Below, piece after piece: positions 1 through 11,960 of a stretch of DNA of 64,000 nt. Made by a program: the position numbers and the translations under genes. The notes under the pieces were generated by a model that was not told where the DNA came from, did not search any database, and was given only the letters and a program-made list of their open reading frames with translations. The stretch lies in assembly GCA_963921935.1 (NCBI GenBank), contig OY998178.1:200416862-200480861 (forward strand), written 5' to 3'. This DNA is from Galeruca laticollis (taxonomy: Eukaryota > Arthropoda > Insecta > Coleoptera > Chrysomelidae). How positions within the stretch are numbered: position 1 is the first letter of the stretch; the number at the start of each line of letters is the position of its first letter.

Positions 1-690
1 TCACTGGTTTTTGTATGTTGGGCATTCTTCTAGGATGTGTTGGACGGAGAGCTGACTTTGGCATACTTCACACGTTGGTGGGTTACTTCTTGAAAGGAGG
101 TAACTATGTGTTATTCGGGTATGGCCAATTATTAATCCGGAGAGAATGATTTGGTGCTTTCTACTGGCGGGGTTTGATTTCCATGGGGTGACATGTTTTT
201 TCACTTGAAATAATTTAGATTGAGAATTATTCCACTGAGATTGCCATTCTCTGATGATAGAATCCTTAACTGTCTTTTTATAGTCAGTGTGTACAATTTC
301 CTGTATAGTTGTGATCGTGTCATCACCAATTGACCCTCTCGCTAATTTGTCTACATCTTCATTGCCTTTTATTCCAATATGCGATGGAATCCATAAGAAT
401 TTTACTGTTTTGTGCTGCAGTTGCAGATTATATAGTACAGTCTTAATAGAGAGAAGGATTGGGTTGTTCGGAAATACCTGGGAGAGACTGGAAAGTGCAC
501 TGAGAGAGTCCGATATAATAATTATATTTTGTTGCTCTATGGTTTTTATGTATTCCAGTGCCTTAAGAATAGCCAGAAGTTCTCCATGGTATATGCTACA
601 GGTCTTATTCAGTTTATAAGCGGTACTGTAATTTGGGCTCATGAAAGCTGCTGTTGCGCCATCTTCGGTTTTTGACGCATCCGTGTATAC
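1..690 (-). pseudogene. LINE RNase H domain and C-terminal Cys/His motif, incomplete
   Basis: The RNase H fold is recognised on the minus strand: YTDASKT near 680 holds the first catalytic Asp, YHGELLAIL the Glu, IISDSLSAL the second Asp and WIPSHIGIKGNEDVD the His/Asp end of the domain. It is followed by LSGLIIGHTRITHSYLLSR and a CEVC...H...C cluster that commonly ends ORF2 of this LINE group. The domain would remove the RNA strand during cDNA synthesis. The first Asp is in frame with the rest only past the frameshift near 690. The gene runs off the left edge of the window. Confidence 0.85.
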
Positions 691-1995
691 TTCATAAAAC
701 CCTGCTGATTTTCCATTATTTCATTGAATTTTTGAATTAGGAGGGGCCTGGTTTCATTCTTATTGTACTGTGATAGGTTTGTATTTATTTCTGGAAGGTT
801 GATTATCCAAAGAGGTGGGGTGGGGATATTGTTGGAAAATGTTTGGGGAAAAGTTAGCTGGAATTCTGCAAGGTATCGGTTGATTCTCTCATAGAAAGGA
901 GGATCTGTTTTTGGTTTTGAAGCATAAAGGTTTTTGAAGCGATCAGATAATATGTTGTGTCTTGCAGGATTAGTGGGGTTTGAAGATACTGCAGCAGCAT
1001 ATGAAAGACTTAAAAATTTTCTTCTTGACTGTAGGAAATATCCTCCTGTTTCGCAGTGGACACGGGCAGAAGGACTTGTACAGAAGGCTCCTAATGCAGT
1101 TTCTAGTGCTGTATTGTGGATGGTATCCAGGTTTCTCAGAATCGATTTTTTTTCAGATGAATATACTAATGAGCTGTAGTCTAGCTTAGATCTGATTAAG
1201 GATTTGTATATCAGTCTAAGACTGTTGTAATCAGCACCCCAGTTCCTGTTTGCAAGTGTTCTCATCAGGTTCAGTCCGTTTTGACATACATTTTTCAAGT
1301 TAGTAATTTGATCTTTCCAGTTCAGCTTTTTGGTGAATATCATTCCTAAAAACTTCAATTTGGCAACAAAATTCAGTGGTCGAGTATCTAAAGTTAAACG
1401 AGAAATTTCCGGATTATGTTTTTTTGAGAACAGTAGACATTTTGTTTTCTCGTGGGAGAATTGGACGCCATTGGTTTCTGCCCATTTTCCAAGACTGAGT
1501 GTTTTCTGTAACTGTTTTGGCATTGAAATATACATTTTTGCATTTTGTAAAAATGACTAAATCGTCTACATACAGTCTTGCTTTAACTGGGGGTCTGCAA
1601 TTGTGCAGAATGTTGTTTATTTCTACCAAGAAGAGGGTGACGCTAAGAACTGATCCTTGTGGTGTTCCATTTTGTTGAATTCTCTCCGGCGATGTAGTAC
1701 CGTTTACTTGAACAAAGAAGTGGCGATCTTTAAGGAAGTTGTCGATGAAAAATTCCTTGCCTCCACGCCGTATCGTAGGCTCAGGTGATGTCAAAAAATA
1801 CTGCAATATAATCCTGCTTGTTGGCAAAACCCTCATGAATTTCGGATTCCATATTGACCAGATTGTCTGCAGTTGTCCTGTTTTTTGTGAAACCGCTCTG
1901 TTCGGGAATTATTAGATTTTTTGATTCTAAGAACCACATTAATCTTTTGTTTACAGTTTTTCCCAGTATTTTGCATAGTGCACATGTAAGGGATA
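639..1995 (-). pseudogene. LINE reverse transcriptase, broken
   Basis: The reverse transcriptase palm is recognised by NGTPQGSVLS (motif B) and LYVDDLVIF (motif C, both catalytic Asp present) in the reading frame 1836-1414. The region upstream reads as the conserved EQSGF block in another frame between 1960 and 1840, so a frameshift separates motif A from the fingers. The thumb and connection follow at 1535-690 with the usual WGAD and KLDYSS-type blocks. The product would have copied its own RNA at a nicked target. Frameshifts near 1840, 1500 and 690 make it non-functional. Confidence 0.85.
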
Positions 1996-3640
1996 TAGTT
2001 CAAATCAAATAAATTACAGTGTATTTGGGACATAAAAAGGTAAGTTTTCACCAAATTTTATGAAATTTTTTTTTTTGTAAAAGATAAAAATAAAAAACCA
2101 AAGCTTTGGTTTCTTGAATTTTTCACATAAATTTTGAGGTTATGTGAAAAAACTGTAAATAGACAAGTTGTAGATCTTTTTATTGCCTACAACTTTGCCA
2201 TTTGACTTTTTTCCATAGGACTTGTAGTTTTTCCGGAAATCGAGATAAACCGTTTTTACCCTTAAAAACTCCACCTTCTTCCCCTTCCCGACCTCAAATC
2301 GCCCGTTTCATTTTTATAAAATTCTCCTCATCCAAAGGGTTTCATCCTACTATTGTTTTTTTCACTTTTTATTATTTTTAAAGGCTTCTACCCTGGTTTA
2401 ATTGCAATATGTGCTAATTTACAGAAATATTACTGTACAATTATAGTGCTGGGACATCGTCGCGAAACATCGATGTTGATCATCGATGGTGACATCGAAA
2501 GCAAACATTGATGTCTTAAAAACATGGGATATAAAACATCGATGTTAAAAAATAATGTAAAATCGTTACTTTTAAAATTAATAATTAGAAAAAATCAAAC
2601 ATAATATATGAGGCGGCGTTATTTGGTCAAATACATAATTATTTAATTTTATTTGAAGCAGCTTGGATTAAACTTTCAGTTAAAGATTAAAATCCTATTT
2701 TCTTGAACAAGAAAGTATTGAATTATAAAATCATAATTTTTCCCATTAATATAAAACATAAATAACATTACATTGACATTAATGTTTGTCAAATCTAACA
2801 TTGACGGCTAAACTTCGATAAAAATCGTCCAGCATTATGTATAAATAGTTATTATCTTGAAAGTATCACGGATAAAATAAATGCCTCTAGAAATTGTTGA
2901 ACTATTAATTTGTAGTGTTTGAGTTTTCATTTATATTCTGTTTGACATAACACTGTTTTCTCTTTATGCACAGTTTTTTGTTCAATCTATTTGTGGTTGC
3001 ATTAATATCCATATCCCAAATGTTTTGAATTTTTATAAATTTTACATGATCAATAATATTATCTATTGCAAACCTCGAGTTACATTGATAAATATTAAGT
3101 AGACTTTGAAATCCCTAATTTGCTTACATCATCTATTTTTTTAATTAATATTTGAAAAGTTGTAAATTCGCATTGGATCTAAAGATAAATTAGTCAAAAA
3201 TATATATAATAACATTGTTTAAATAGTCTATAGTTATGAATACTATAAGTATTCATAACTTCATGGCAATCTCCAGTTTTTGTAGATTGATGCAATAGAA
3301 AACCACCTACAAGTTCATTATCTCCAATGTGAGATAGTTATAGGTTGTTTCTGATCTTAAAGTATCTTCAAACTGCTGTAGATAAGTCTGTGAAAAAATA
3401 TGCTATTAGATGCCACAATTCACTTACTGTGTAACTGACAGAAATTCTATCAATTTTGGTTTTGTCCTTAAAAATATAGAATACTTCTGCTTGTAGTAAT
3501 TTCAGTTATCAATAAATAATTTCATCTGAATTAATAATTTCTGTTTCTCTTTCCTATATTATTCAATTAAAACTAAACTCTATTAAAAATAATTTGTTCG
3601 GTTATATCTAGTAAATATATTTTGGAGTTGACTAAATTAA
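1996..3640. other. AT-rich non-coding stretch
   Basis: No gene is supported here. All six frames are short and the composition is strongly AT-rich. The only structure noticed is a cluster of CATCGAT-type motifs at 2455-2545, listed separately. Upstream exons of the gene ending at 3980 may lie in or beyond this stretch, but none could be picked out. Confidence 0.5.
2441..2836. repeat. Possible small hAT-like MITE with CATCGAT cluster
   Basis: The left side (2441-2545) contains TAGTGCTGGGACATCG followed by several CATCGATG palindromes. The right side ends in ATCGTCCAGCATTA, whose reverse complement (TAATGCTGGACGAT) resembles the left end. Length would be about 395 bp. The CATCGAT motif cluster is the same kind as in the well-supported MITE at 62092-62719. 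I could not find a matching 8-bp target duplication, so the boundaries are tentative. Confidence 0.35.
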
Positions 3641-3724
3641 AATGTTGTTGCATTTTATTTATGGTTCAATATTTTTTCTAAAAAAAATTGTAAATGTAAA
3701 TGATTCATTTTTATCTACTTTCAG

Positions 3725-3980
3725 GACACACAAGGAAAATATAGGCAGCAGCGATTATTGGAATGCCCCACACTCTCAAATTTCTCACCTATCCCAACTA
3801 TCCCCAATTTCGAATCCTAAAGTACAAGTAGTTCCCACCCACTCTGATGAACACGTTAATCCGGATCCTTTAATAAGCGATACTGAGGACAGAGATAAAT
3901 TTAAATGCTTATACTTACTTGTGGAAACTGCAGTGGCAGTACGACAGCGTGAAAAGGAACAAAACGACACTCAAATATAG
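3725..3980 (+). CDS. Terminal coding exon of an unrecognised host gene
   Basis: An open frame of about 85 codons ends with TAG at 3978-3980. It is preceded by a good 3' splice site: a pyrimidine-rich stretch and TTTCAG ending at 3724. The exon starts in the third position of a split codon. Its codon use and GC content differ from the AT-rich surroundings, and it shows no similarity I recognise to transposon proteins. The peptide is hydrophilic, rich in Ser, Pro and His in the first half (SQISHLSQLSPISNPKVQVV) and ends in a possibly helical segment with YLLVETAVAVRQREKEQ. I do not recognise the family. Upstream exons are not identified. It could also be a chance open frame, but splice site, stop and downstream poly(A) signal agree. 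Confidence 0.55.
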
Positions 3981-4345
3981 TTTAAAATGCCAAGTAGTGT
4001 TTAACCAATAGTGCCTTAAATATATTCACAGAAGTCAAAAAAATTATGTGCATTAAATCGTTTTAATTAAAGGAACATTTTCAGGTACAAAAATATAGGA
4101 TCTGCAATTATCTTGATATTTATGGTTTAAAATTCTTACCTACTCTACAATAGGTTGGGCATGTTTCTTTTATGTGTTTAATATTTATTTATTGCATGTG
4201 TGGCATCTGATTGAATTTCAGAAATAACTGAATTTTTTTGATAGTTGAATTAGAAGATATTTTAACTGAAAAAAGTGGCTAGTGAAAGTTTTTCTCTTTA
4301 AATTACAGTAAAAAATATGTCAAATAAAGTTTAATAAGTACATAC
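3981..4345 (+). other. Probable 3' UTR with AATAAA
   Basis: AT-rich sequence following the stop at 3980. A canonical AATAAA is at 4323-4328, about 340 bases after the stop, a usual distance for an insect 3' UTR. The cleavage site itself cannot be seen. Confidence 0.4.
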
Positions 4346-5890
4346 TTTCACATGCCCATAACTTTATTTTCAAGCATCCATCATGGAACAATCCAAATTT
4401 GTTGGAAAAATTTTGCTATGTGTTTGTTTTTTAAATATATTGTTACTTTTTGATCAAGTACAGTTGTACTGTGAAAATCCATTCTTTCTGCAAGCAACCT
4501 GTGATGATAAAGTCAAAATATTCCCTGATTAAGTATTGTGATTTCTGTAAAGAAATCCACACTTTATATATTATGCAGAAGCTTGCATCCATTTTAATTA
4601 TGCCATCATTACTACTATTTTGAGTAAATTTAGCAAATAAATCAGGATTTGTTATTATAGTCCTGTTCCCATAATATTAATAGTAAAATCAAAACAATAG
4701 ATTGAGTTAGTAGACACACTGTTACTATAGTTTCCCGATGAAATGTGATAGTGAATCAATTTCCTTGTCCAAAGTTTTACATGCAATTTGACATAAAAAC
4801 ATCACATTTCTGGGGTTTACTCTTTATAGTTTGATCTTCATTATACGAATGGCTGGTTTTTCAACTTTTCTTGTCTGTTATGTGATTTTTCTAAAGTAAA
4901 ATGTCTGGGAAGTTTATATAGCAAAATTTCCTCCAGTTTTTATGTTGAGAGTGCTGATATCTTCTATTATCAGGCCTTTCAATATGTTTGTATTCAACTT
5001 TTAATATCTTCCTTTAATACTTTATTCAATAAATTTGTTAGACTCTTAGTTTTCTCAGTTTTCTTCGTTCCAAACCTTAGAATCTGCTTGAAAAACCCAG
5101 TTTGCTTTCATTTTGACAAAAAGTAGAATTTTGGTTCACTAAGTAATAATTCTCCAAATTCAAGTGCATATGACAGTTTAAATATTTATATATTAATGTA
5201 CACTGAACCATCCACACTCTGGTTAAAAGCCTTTTAAACTTAAATATCTACATTATTATCAAAACTAGATAGAAATGCAGAATAACATTTTCCCTATTCA
5301 TTTTTATGATTAAGTTGTGTTTGAATTAGTATTCACAAATATCTGTTTAAAAGAAAAATCCACAATTGAAGATCTGCGGGAATTGTTTGTTAGTGCTAAA
5401 ACAATAATTCAACTTTAACTATCAAAATGTATGCTAATTCTCTTCAACTATAAAGGAAAAATAATTATTTCAAACTTCTTTTCTATAACAAAGTTTCGTG
5501 TGATATTAACAGTAATATCACAAGGAAATAAGAATATATTAAAAATAATTCATCCGAAAGCGTAATACCACTCAATAGATTATCGCTCTCTGACATCACA
5601 TTTTAAGGAAAGTACTTGAGAATTATTATAATACAAATAATATTATATTTTCATCTACTAAATCTTGATCTAGAAACTATATTTTTTAAGTGTGTTTTTA
5701 TGCATGTTCCTTTAATTAAAACGAAATATTTGAATGTGAACAATAGATTTGTGAGAATTATTTTTTCATATTTGAGACATTTATACGGATTTTCACTTTT
5801 GAGCTCAAATTTGTTTATATATTATAAATATTGTATAAATATGTACATGGTGATTCATTAAGAACGGCAACGGCTGCTTTATTATTATTC
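4346..5890. other. Non-coding AT-rich stretch
   Basis: I see no gene, transposon protein or clear repeat here. The open frame at 5616-5861 is a low-complexity AT-rich artefact. Confidence 0.5.
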
Positions 5891-5894
5891 ATAA

Positions 5895-6213
5895 ACATTG
5901 AATCATTTTCTTGTTGATTTTTTGGGGATGTTAATTCCTGTTAACATTTCTTCTTGGTAGTGCTCGATAGATAGCCAGGTGCACTTTTTTGATAATCACT
6001 TACTGTGTACATAAAAATTGCACCTGATAGGATGCGAACAGTATGTGCCAGCAACATACTTTGAAATCATTTTCTTGTTGATTTTTGGGAGATGTTAACT
6101 CCTGCTAACATTTTTTCTTGGAAATGTTTGATAAATTGCCAGGTGCTCTTTTTTATCACTTACTATGTACATAAAAAATGCACCTGATAGGATGTGAACA
6201 ATATGTGCCAGCT
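5895..6213 (+). repeat. Two-copy tandem repeat, period about 160 bp
   Basis: Copy 1 (about 5895-6052) and copy 2 (about 6053-6213) share ATCATTTTCTTGTTGATTTT at the start, GCCAGGTGC in the middle and CACCTGATAGGATG plus TATGTGCCAGC at the end, with scattered substitutions and small indels. The GTGC-A..TGCAC segments around TGCCAGGTGCAC and TTGCACCTGATAGG could pair. No coding function is seen. Confidence 0.75.
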
Positions 6214-6609
6214 ATTTTTGTTTTTATGAATTAGAATTTTATAGTAAGGTTGTAAGTTAGTTTCTAGTTTCATGATTTTTATTGTTTTAATTTTGATGTC
6301 TTTACTTCGAGAGAGATAATAAATGAATGTTTGAAATTAGTTCTTTATTTAATTGTACCAGGAATCAATACTTATTTCCTATCTAGGAAAAATGTAGGGA
6401 AACGCAAACTGGTGTAAAACCTATATCTCTTGGATTACTCTGTTATCCATCACAATGTTATCATCTTTTTTTCCACCTCACTAAATGGTTTATTTTTTCA
6501 TTGTTATAAGATAAATACATGTTAAATTACTAATTTAATAAAACATTTTCAGCTGCAAAGGCTCCACATAAGAATAATTTGTTGTAGCTATCTGTTTTAT
6601 TGTGAATAT
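6214..6609. other. Non-coding stretch
   Basis: Nothing recognisable. It separates the tandem repeat from the 3' tail of the next LINE. Confidence 0.5.
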
Positions 6610-6959
6610 AATTTTTTTTTTATTTAAATTAATGTGCATAAGACAGCTATGGCCATTAGCACGAGGTACAATACAGACAAAGTTACATTACATAATGTAA
6701 ATCAAATTTAATAGCTTAAAACTAACATGAATATGGGATTACATGATGCATGACATATATTAATTAAATGGAATTTTTTTTGATTAAATTCTGTTAATAA
6801 GTTGTTCTTCCTCTAGGAACTTGATCACTTTGCATACTTGATTATCACTATTTAGGATCTCCATGTAGTTTGTATATATTCCTAGTTGTATGCGATATGC
6901 TTGATGCAGAGCTTTACGTGGCAATACTGACAGTTCAGCTGAGGTGACGATGTCATTAG

Positions 6960-7560
6960 GTAACTATGCGTAAGTCTAGTATGACCTAAACGTAATCTTC
7001 ATATGACAGCCATATTTTTCCTAGATAGATCGGGACAGGTAAACTGATTCAATATTGGTTGAATTTCACGCAGTGTAAACATTTGATTCCAGTGAATTTG
7101 CCAGTTGTAACGATTGATTTTTTTCAGGCTAGCTTTTAAGTCATTACAAAGCTGAAGATTCACCGCGGCAGTAGCAGTTGAGGCAGCTTCTTTGGCAAGG
7201 CAATCGGCTTTTTCGTTCCCAATAATCCCAACATGTGAAGGGACCCATGTTATTGTAACTGTTGTATTTTGTCTTTTTAGTTGTTGATATATGTCGTGTA
7301 TATATTGGACAAGGGGGTGGTTAGTAAATGTATTCTTAATGGAATGGATGGAGGATAATGAGTCTGTGCATATGGCTATGTGTGTATTTGCAAGTTGTTG
7401 GACATGTTTGAAGGCTTGTAAGATAGCGTATAGCTCACCCGTGTGGACGCTACAAATAGAGGGTATTTTGTGGGTTCTGATCGATCCATGTACCGTGGTT
7501 GGAACACCCAACTCCTACTTCTGTCTTGGATGCGTCCATATATATGACCATGTTATATTC
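6960..7560 (-). pseudogene. LINE RNase H domain, broken
   Basis: YMDASKT near 7540 carries the first catalytic Asp but lies in a different frame from the following part. The frame 7511-6999 contains CSVHTGELYAI (Glu), ICTDSLSSI (second Asp) and WVPSHVGIIGNEKAD (end of the domain). Past a stop near 6999 the frame resumes with LGHTRLTHSYL and a CQYC...H cluster. Same layout as the LINE at the left edge of the window, but the two differ clearly in sequence. Not functional. Confidence 0.85.
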
Positions 7561-7695
7561 TTTATTATTCAGCAACTTGAGGAAAGCAGATCGAATAACA
7601 TCTCTATTGGTTTCATCTTTGTTAAATTTGCAGAGGGAGAGATCGTATTGTGGGAGAAATTTGGTCCATGGAGGAGTGCTGGAGAGTGGGCGGGT

Positions 7696-9022
7696 TCAAG
7701 TATGTGAAAGGTTTACGTCTTGAATTAGAGGTTGTATAAGTTGAGGAATAGAACGTATAATAAAGGTATATTGAGGGTTGTCATGAAGTTGGTATGATGT
7801 TAATATAGGATATACTGGATTGGAGGACATCGCGGCAATATAGTTGAGAAGGAGGTGTTGTCGTCTGAGCCAGAGGGGGGGTTCATTTGCTTCACAATAG
7901 AAACTTTGAGCTGGGCTTGACTGAAACGCTCCCAGGCATAAGCGGATGGTGGTATTATGTACTGTGTTGAGGGAATGTAAAATAGTTTTTGTTGCAGACA
8001 TGTAAATGAAACTTCCATAATCAATTTTGGAACGAATGAGGGTTCTATATACTTTTAGCAAGGTAGATTCATCTGCGCCCCAATGATAATGTGAGAGTGT
8101 TTTAATAATATTTAGTTGGTTAAGACATATTCCTTTAATTTCCTGTATATGTTGTCTCCAGGATAATTTAGAGTCGAATAACATTCCTAGGATTTTACAC
8201 ACATCTACAACAGGTAATTGAAAGTTGTTGACTGATACTAGGGATATAAGTTTGCGCTCTCCTACTGAATTTAATAACTTTCAATTTGGTATGTGTGAGG
8301 GTAAGTCCTAGAGTGGCAATTTTGGTTTGTAGGGCATTTAGTGCTAGCTGAATTATTTTGGAAGTAGCGGCATTGGATTTGCCATGGCAGTACATTATTA
8401 GGTCATCCGTGTATAAAGAGCATTTAACAGGAGAAGGAAGATTGTCGCATAACTTGTTAATGGTGAGGATGAACAAGGATGTACTTAAAACTGAGCCTTG
8501 GGGAACTCCACCATGTTGGGTATATGAAGAGGAAATGGAGTTATTAACAGAAACCCTAAATGTTCTAGATGTTAAAAAACTTTTTATGAATGCATATATA
8601 TTACCAGTGAGATTATATTGTGTGAGTTTTTCAAGAATTGCCTTTCTAGAGATGTTACCAAATGCTCCATCAATGTCGAAGATAGTGGCTATTACATCTT
8701 GTCTGTTATTAATTGCGCTGGAAATGTGGGCTTGTAGTAGTACAAGATTATCTCTGGTTGAGCGCTGACGTTGGAAGCCAGATTGTTCCTTTGGGGTGAA
8801 ACTATGTTTTTCAAAAAACCATATAATGCGCCTATTGATCATCATTTCCATTAATTTGCACATAGTACATATAAGTGAAATCGGTCTGTAAGATTGCGGC
8901 AAGATAGGTGACTGATTAGGTTTAAGTACCAGAATAACTATCGACTTGCGCCATTGAGAAGGGAACTTTTGTGACATCCATATGAAATTGTATACATTCA
9001 GAAGCTTGGTAAGGCTATACAT
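7696..9022 (-). pseudogene. LINE reverse transcriptase, broken
   Basis: The frame 9022-8195 contains SYRPISLICTMCKLME, the EQSGFQRQRST block, motif A ATIFDIDGAF, motif B GGVPQGSVLST and motif C LYTDDLIMY with both Asp residues. After a frameshift at about 8200 the thumb continues as LGMLFDSKLSW and WGADESTLLKVYRTLIRSK (8202-7696). The fingers upstream of 9022 are in a third frame down to about 9390. The RT core itself reads open for 275 codons, so the break-up is mostly by frameshift. Confidence 0.88.
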
Positions 9023-9300
9023 GGATAAGTATTTTAGGAAACTATAGGGAATATCATCAGGACCAGCAGCAGGGTTTTTTGCATTTGGCTAAGGCAGTTG
9101 TTAGTTCGCTTATGGTGAAAGAAGAATTAATGTGCTTGACATCTTCGAATAGTAGAATGTTACTAGGAGTTTCTTGAGAAGGTGAAGTATTGACATTTGT
9201 GTGATTCCTGGATTTCGCTTCGAAATGACTTGCAAGAATATTTGAAATATGTTCATGTGATCCAAAACCCGAGCCGTTTGAAATGAGACGGGTAATTTTG

Positions 9301-10385
9301 TTATTTGTTTTGTGACCTTGAATTTGTCGGATTTTCTTCCATAGTTGACTGGTTGGAATTTTCGTTTATGGTTGATACATAATTCTTCCAAGATGATTTC
9401 TTACTCTGTTTTACTAAGTATTTAGCTTTAGCCTTGAGTCTTTTGTAGCTAATAAGATTGTCTGTACTTTTGTTTTTCAAATATTGGTTCGAAGTTCTTT
9501 TGGATTGGCGTATTGCGTCATCACAAGAGGAGTTCCACCAACGAACTGCCCTACAATTGGGCAAAAAAGACATTATTCCAATGTGGGTCTTCGCAGCCGA
9601 GAGAACTGAATCTGTTATTGATTTTATCAAGTCATCAACATTGTTGAAAGCGTAAGCATCATGTGTAAGTAAAAAGGTGTCAACTGTCGTGGAATACTCA
9701 GACCAGTTAGCTTTTTTGAGGCACCAATAACTTTTTTCAGAAACTGCTTCATTGTGATTGTCTGATATAATTATTGGGTAGTGATTACTATCATAAAGTC
9801 GCATCAGCTGTTTTCCAAGACATAAAAGGGATTTGGATTTGGGATCACTTATGCTTAGGTCTATGGTACCGGAGGAAATATTAAAGTGTGCATTACACCT
9901 TGTATTGAGCAGGCAAGAATTTGTACAGTTCAATATATTTTCGACTACCTTTCCGCGTCCAAATGTCTTTTGCGAACCCCACATGCTGTTGTGAGCGTTA
10001 AAGTCTCCTGTGAGGATAAACGGCTAGGGGAGTTGATATATTAGTTCAAGAAGCTCATCTTCATATATATGGAGCATATGGTTAGCTTGTTGGGGCAGTA
10101 TGTCGTTATGGCGACTGCCTCCAGGTTTGTTGTCAGAGGAAGTAGTTCTGAATACATTTCGTTTGAGGCGAATATTGATGAACCCCCGCTGGCTCATTTG
10201 CAGTTATTTCTCATAGAATGGTACCCTTCAAAAGATTTACTTCGTGGGATATTAGTTGTTTTAAAATTAGTCTCCTGTAGACAGAGGAAATCTGGGCGAT
10301 AAATTGAGGCTAGATGCTGAATTTGTTCTAGGCGCGGATAATATCCGTCGCAGTTCCATTGTAAAATACTGAATTTTAAAATTTA
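9301..10385 (-). pseudogene. LINE apurinic-like endonuclease, broken
   Basis: The N-terminus reads SILQWNCDGYYPRLEQIQ at 10380-10330, followed by LQETNF with the catalytic Glu. In-frame stops occur near 10175 and 10045. GDFNAHNSMWG spans the start of the longer open frame at about 10000-9965, and IDLSI and DSNHYPIII follow. The usual Ser-Asp-His of the last motif reads Ser-Asn-His here, so a catalytic Asp is lost. The rest of the open frame (to 9301) is the linker to RT with WW and Lys-rich segments. The enzyme would nick the target DNA to prime reverse transcription. Confidence 0.85.
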
Positions 10386-10950
10386 GAATATTAAAAAAAT
10401 GTTGAAAATGTGTTTGATAAAATATATATTAAAATAAATCGGAATCTTCCTGATTGGAGTCGTTTGAATTGATGGACGATAGGCTTGCAAGCTCGACAGC
10501 ATCATTGGGGTTTATTGCGCGTTTTAATTCTTTTTGCAATCTAGTAATTCGATTTTAGAGATCTTATCAGATAGAATTTGGTATATTTGTAAAAGGTCTC
10601 AATGAGTGATTTAATATTAGTGGTAAAGCTATAGGCTTCTTTTAAAGGATCACTACCGCGAAAAGAATTTTCCAGGAAAGCTATTAACTGTATGGACGAT
10701 AGAGAGAATTTTTTAGGATTGGTACCAATTAATTTTTCTATTTTGGCTTGATTAGAGGGACTTATCTTCCAAACGTCTTTGTTTTCAGTTTTGGATTTTT
10801 TCTTAAGAGCTGAAATTGGTGTTACAAAAGCAGTAGTTGAGGGGGATGGAGTATTTTCAAGGTCGAGAATTGGAGGAATAGTAATTTGTATAGGAGGTGA
10901 TTCGAGGCTGGTATCAGTGGAGTGTGTCCTCTTAATGTCAAAGTTGGGTG

Positions 10951-11799
10951 TTACACCATCTGCAATTTGGGGTTGTTCTGTAGTTTTTTTTGAAATGGAA
11001 GAGATATTATCGACAGGATGCTCTTCGGATGAGGAATGTTGAGGTGGTGATATGCCAGAAGATATGTCTTGACTTTCGTGTCTGAAGGTAGAAGATGTAG
11101 GGGGGTTGCAGGATATATCTTGCGGATTTGGGCAGCTATCTGCGGTGTGTCCAGACTGCTTACAGAGGAAGCATTCAAGTTTGAAGTAATCAAGATTCTG
11201 TAGTTCGTATTTTCATGTAGAATTACAATTGAAGTTTGTATTTCAAAAGGTTCATTTTCAGGTATAACATCAATAGATCGTCGGAAACTGAAAATGTGTG
11301 CATATTCATCTTCTGGGGAGCCACATCGAATGAAGGAAATTGGAGAGGCGAGCTGCAGCCCAAGTTCATTTTTAAGTGCCTGTTCGATAAGAGAGTTAGG
11401 GATAGAGGGACAAACATTGGAGAGTAGTAATCTTTTAGCCGGTGTGATAAGTCTACGAATTGGAATGATTTGTTGTTTGATGGTAACAGAATGATTATTT
11501 TTTATAAGATTATCTATAACGGATACAGAAGATAGATATATACATATACGGTGATTGGAAATGCGTGATGCAAAGGTAATCCCTTTCGGTGTTACAATTT
11601 CGCCGATTGCCTTAATGTAGTCAAAAAGGACGACGTCTGGGAGAGCATTCATGACAATTGCTTGATTTCTGCTTGGGAATGATGTAGGTGCTTGCGATTT
11701 TTTTACTGAATGTTTAGTAACTGCTGCGAAGCTAGGTCCAGCTGGTTGTGGTTGGTTTATTGTGGTTGACATTTTTGGTTTTAATATTTTGGATACCAA
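10951..11799 (-). pseudogene. LINE ORF1 (Gag-like) with zinc knuckle out of frame
   Basis: A 282-codon frame starts near 11799, with an internal ATG giving MSTTINQPQPAGPSF. It has the basic, Ser/Pro-rich N-terminus and the central RNA-recognition-like region seen in ORF1 proteins. A CX2CX4HX4C knuckle (CFLCKQSGHTADSC) is encoded near 11180-11140 but in another frame, so a frameshift at about 11205 has cut it off from the protein. ORF1 proteins coat the element RNA. The stretch down to about 10400 is the decayed ORF1 C-terminus and the inter-ORF spacer. Confidence 0.75.
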
Positions 11800-11960
11800 A
11801 ATATTAAGTGAAAATTGGCCAGATGGACTGGCCTATTATTTAGTCGTTAATATACGGCAGATATAAAGCGACTTACTACTTGTAAAAACAATACACATAA
11901 AACTAACGCGTATTTAATATCTACCAAAAAATGCAGAAAACGAGACTATATGTGTTTACT

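Larger units (their letters stand above)
1..1995 (-). mobile_element. 5'-truncated LINE (I/Jockey-like), RT plus RNase H
   Basis: The minus strand carries the second ORF of a non-LTR retrotransposon, in pieces. From 5' to 3' it shows the end of the RT fingers near 1990-1840, the palm (1836-1414), the thumb (1535-690) and an RNase H domain with a Cys/His-rich tail (655-1). Upstream of about 1995 the similarity to RT stops abruptly and the sequence becomes ordinary AT-rich DNA, as expected for 5' truncation during target-primed reverse transcription. The 3' end lies beyond base 1. At least three frame changes are needed, so the copy is dead. The clade is inferred from the RNase H and the RT style and could be I or a Jockey relative. 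Confidence 0.85.
6610..11960 (-). mobile_element. Nearly full-length LINE (I/Jockey-like), decayed
   Basis: On the minus strand the order is ORF1 with a zinc knuckle (11799-about 11100), endonuclease (about 10385-9700), reverse transcriptase (about 9390-7700), RNase H (about 7560-6960) and a 3' UTR ending in an A-rich tail that begins with AATAAA (plus-strand T run and TTTATT near 6610-6625). The length of about 5.3 kb matches a full I-type element. Many frameshifts and stops separate the domains. The 5' end is placed only approximately because no target duplication was found. Confidence 0.85.

Noticed and set aside
2441..2836. A complete MITE with target duplication
   Set aside because: The 8 bases on either side do not match, so only a tentative repeat is reported.
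5616..5861. 81-codon open frame
   Set aside because: AT-rich low complexity, no start context, no similarity.
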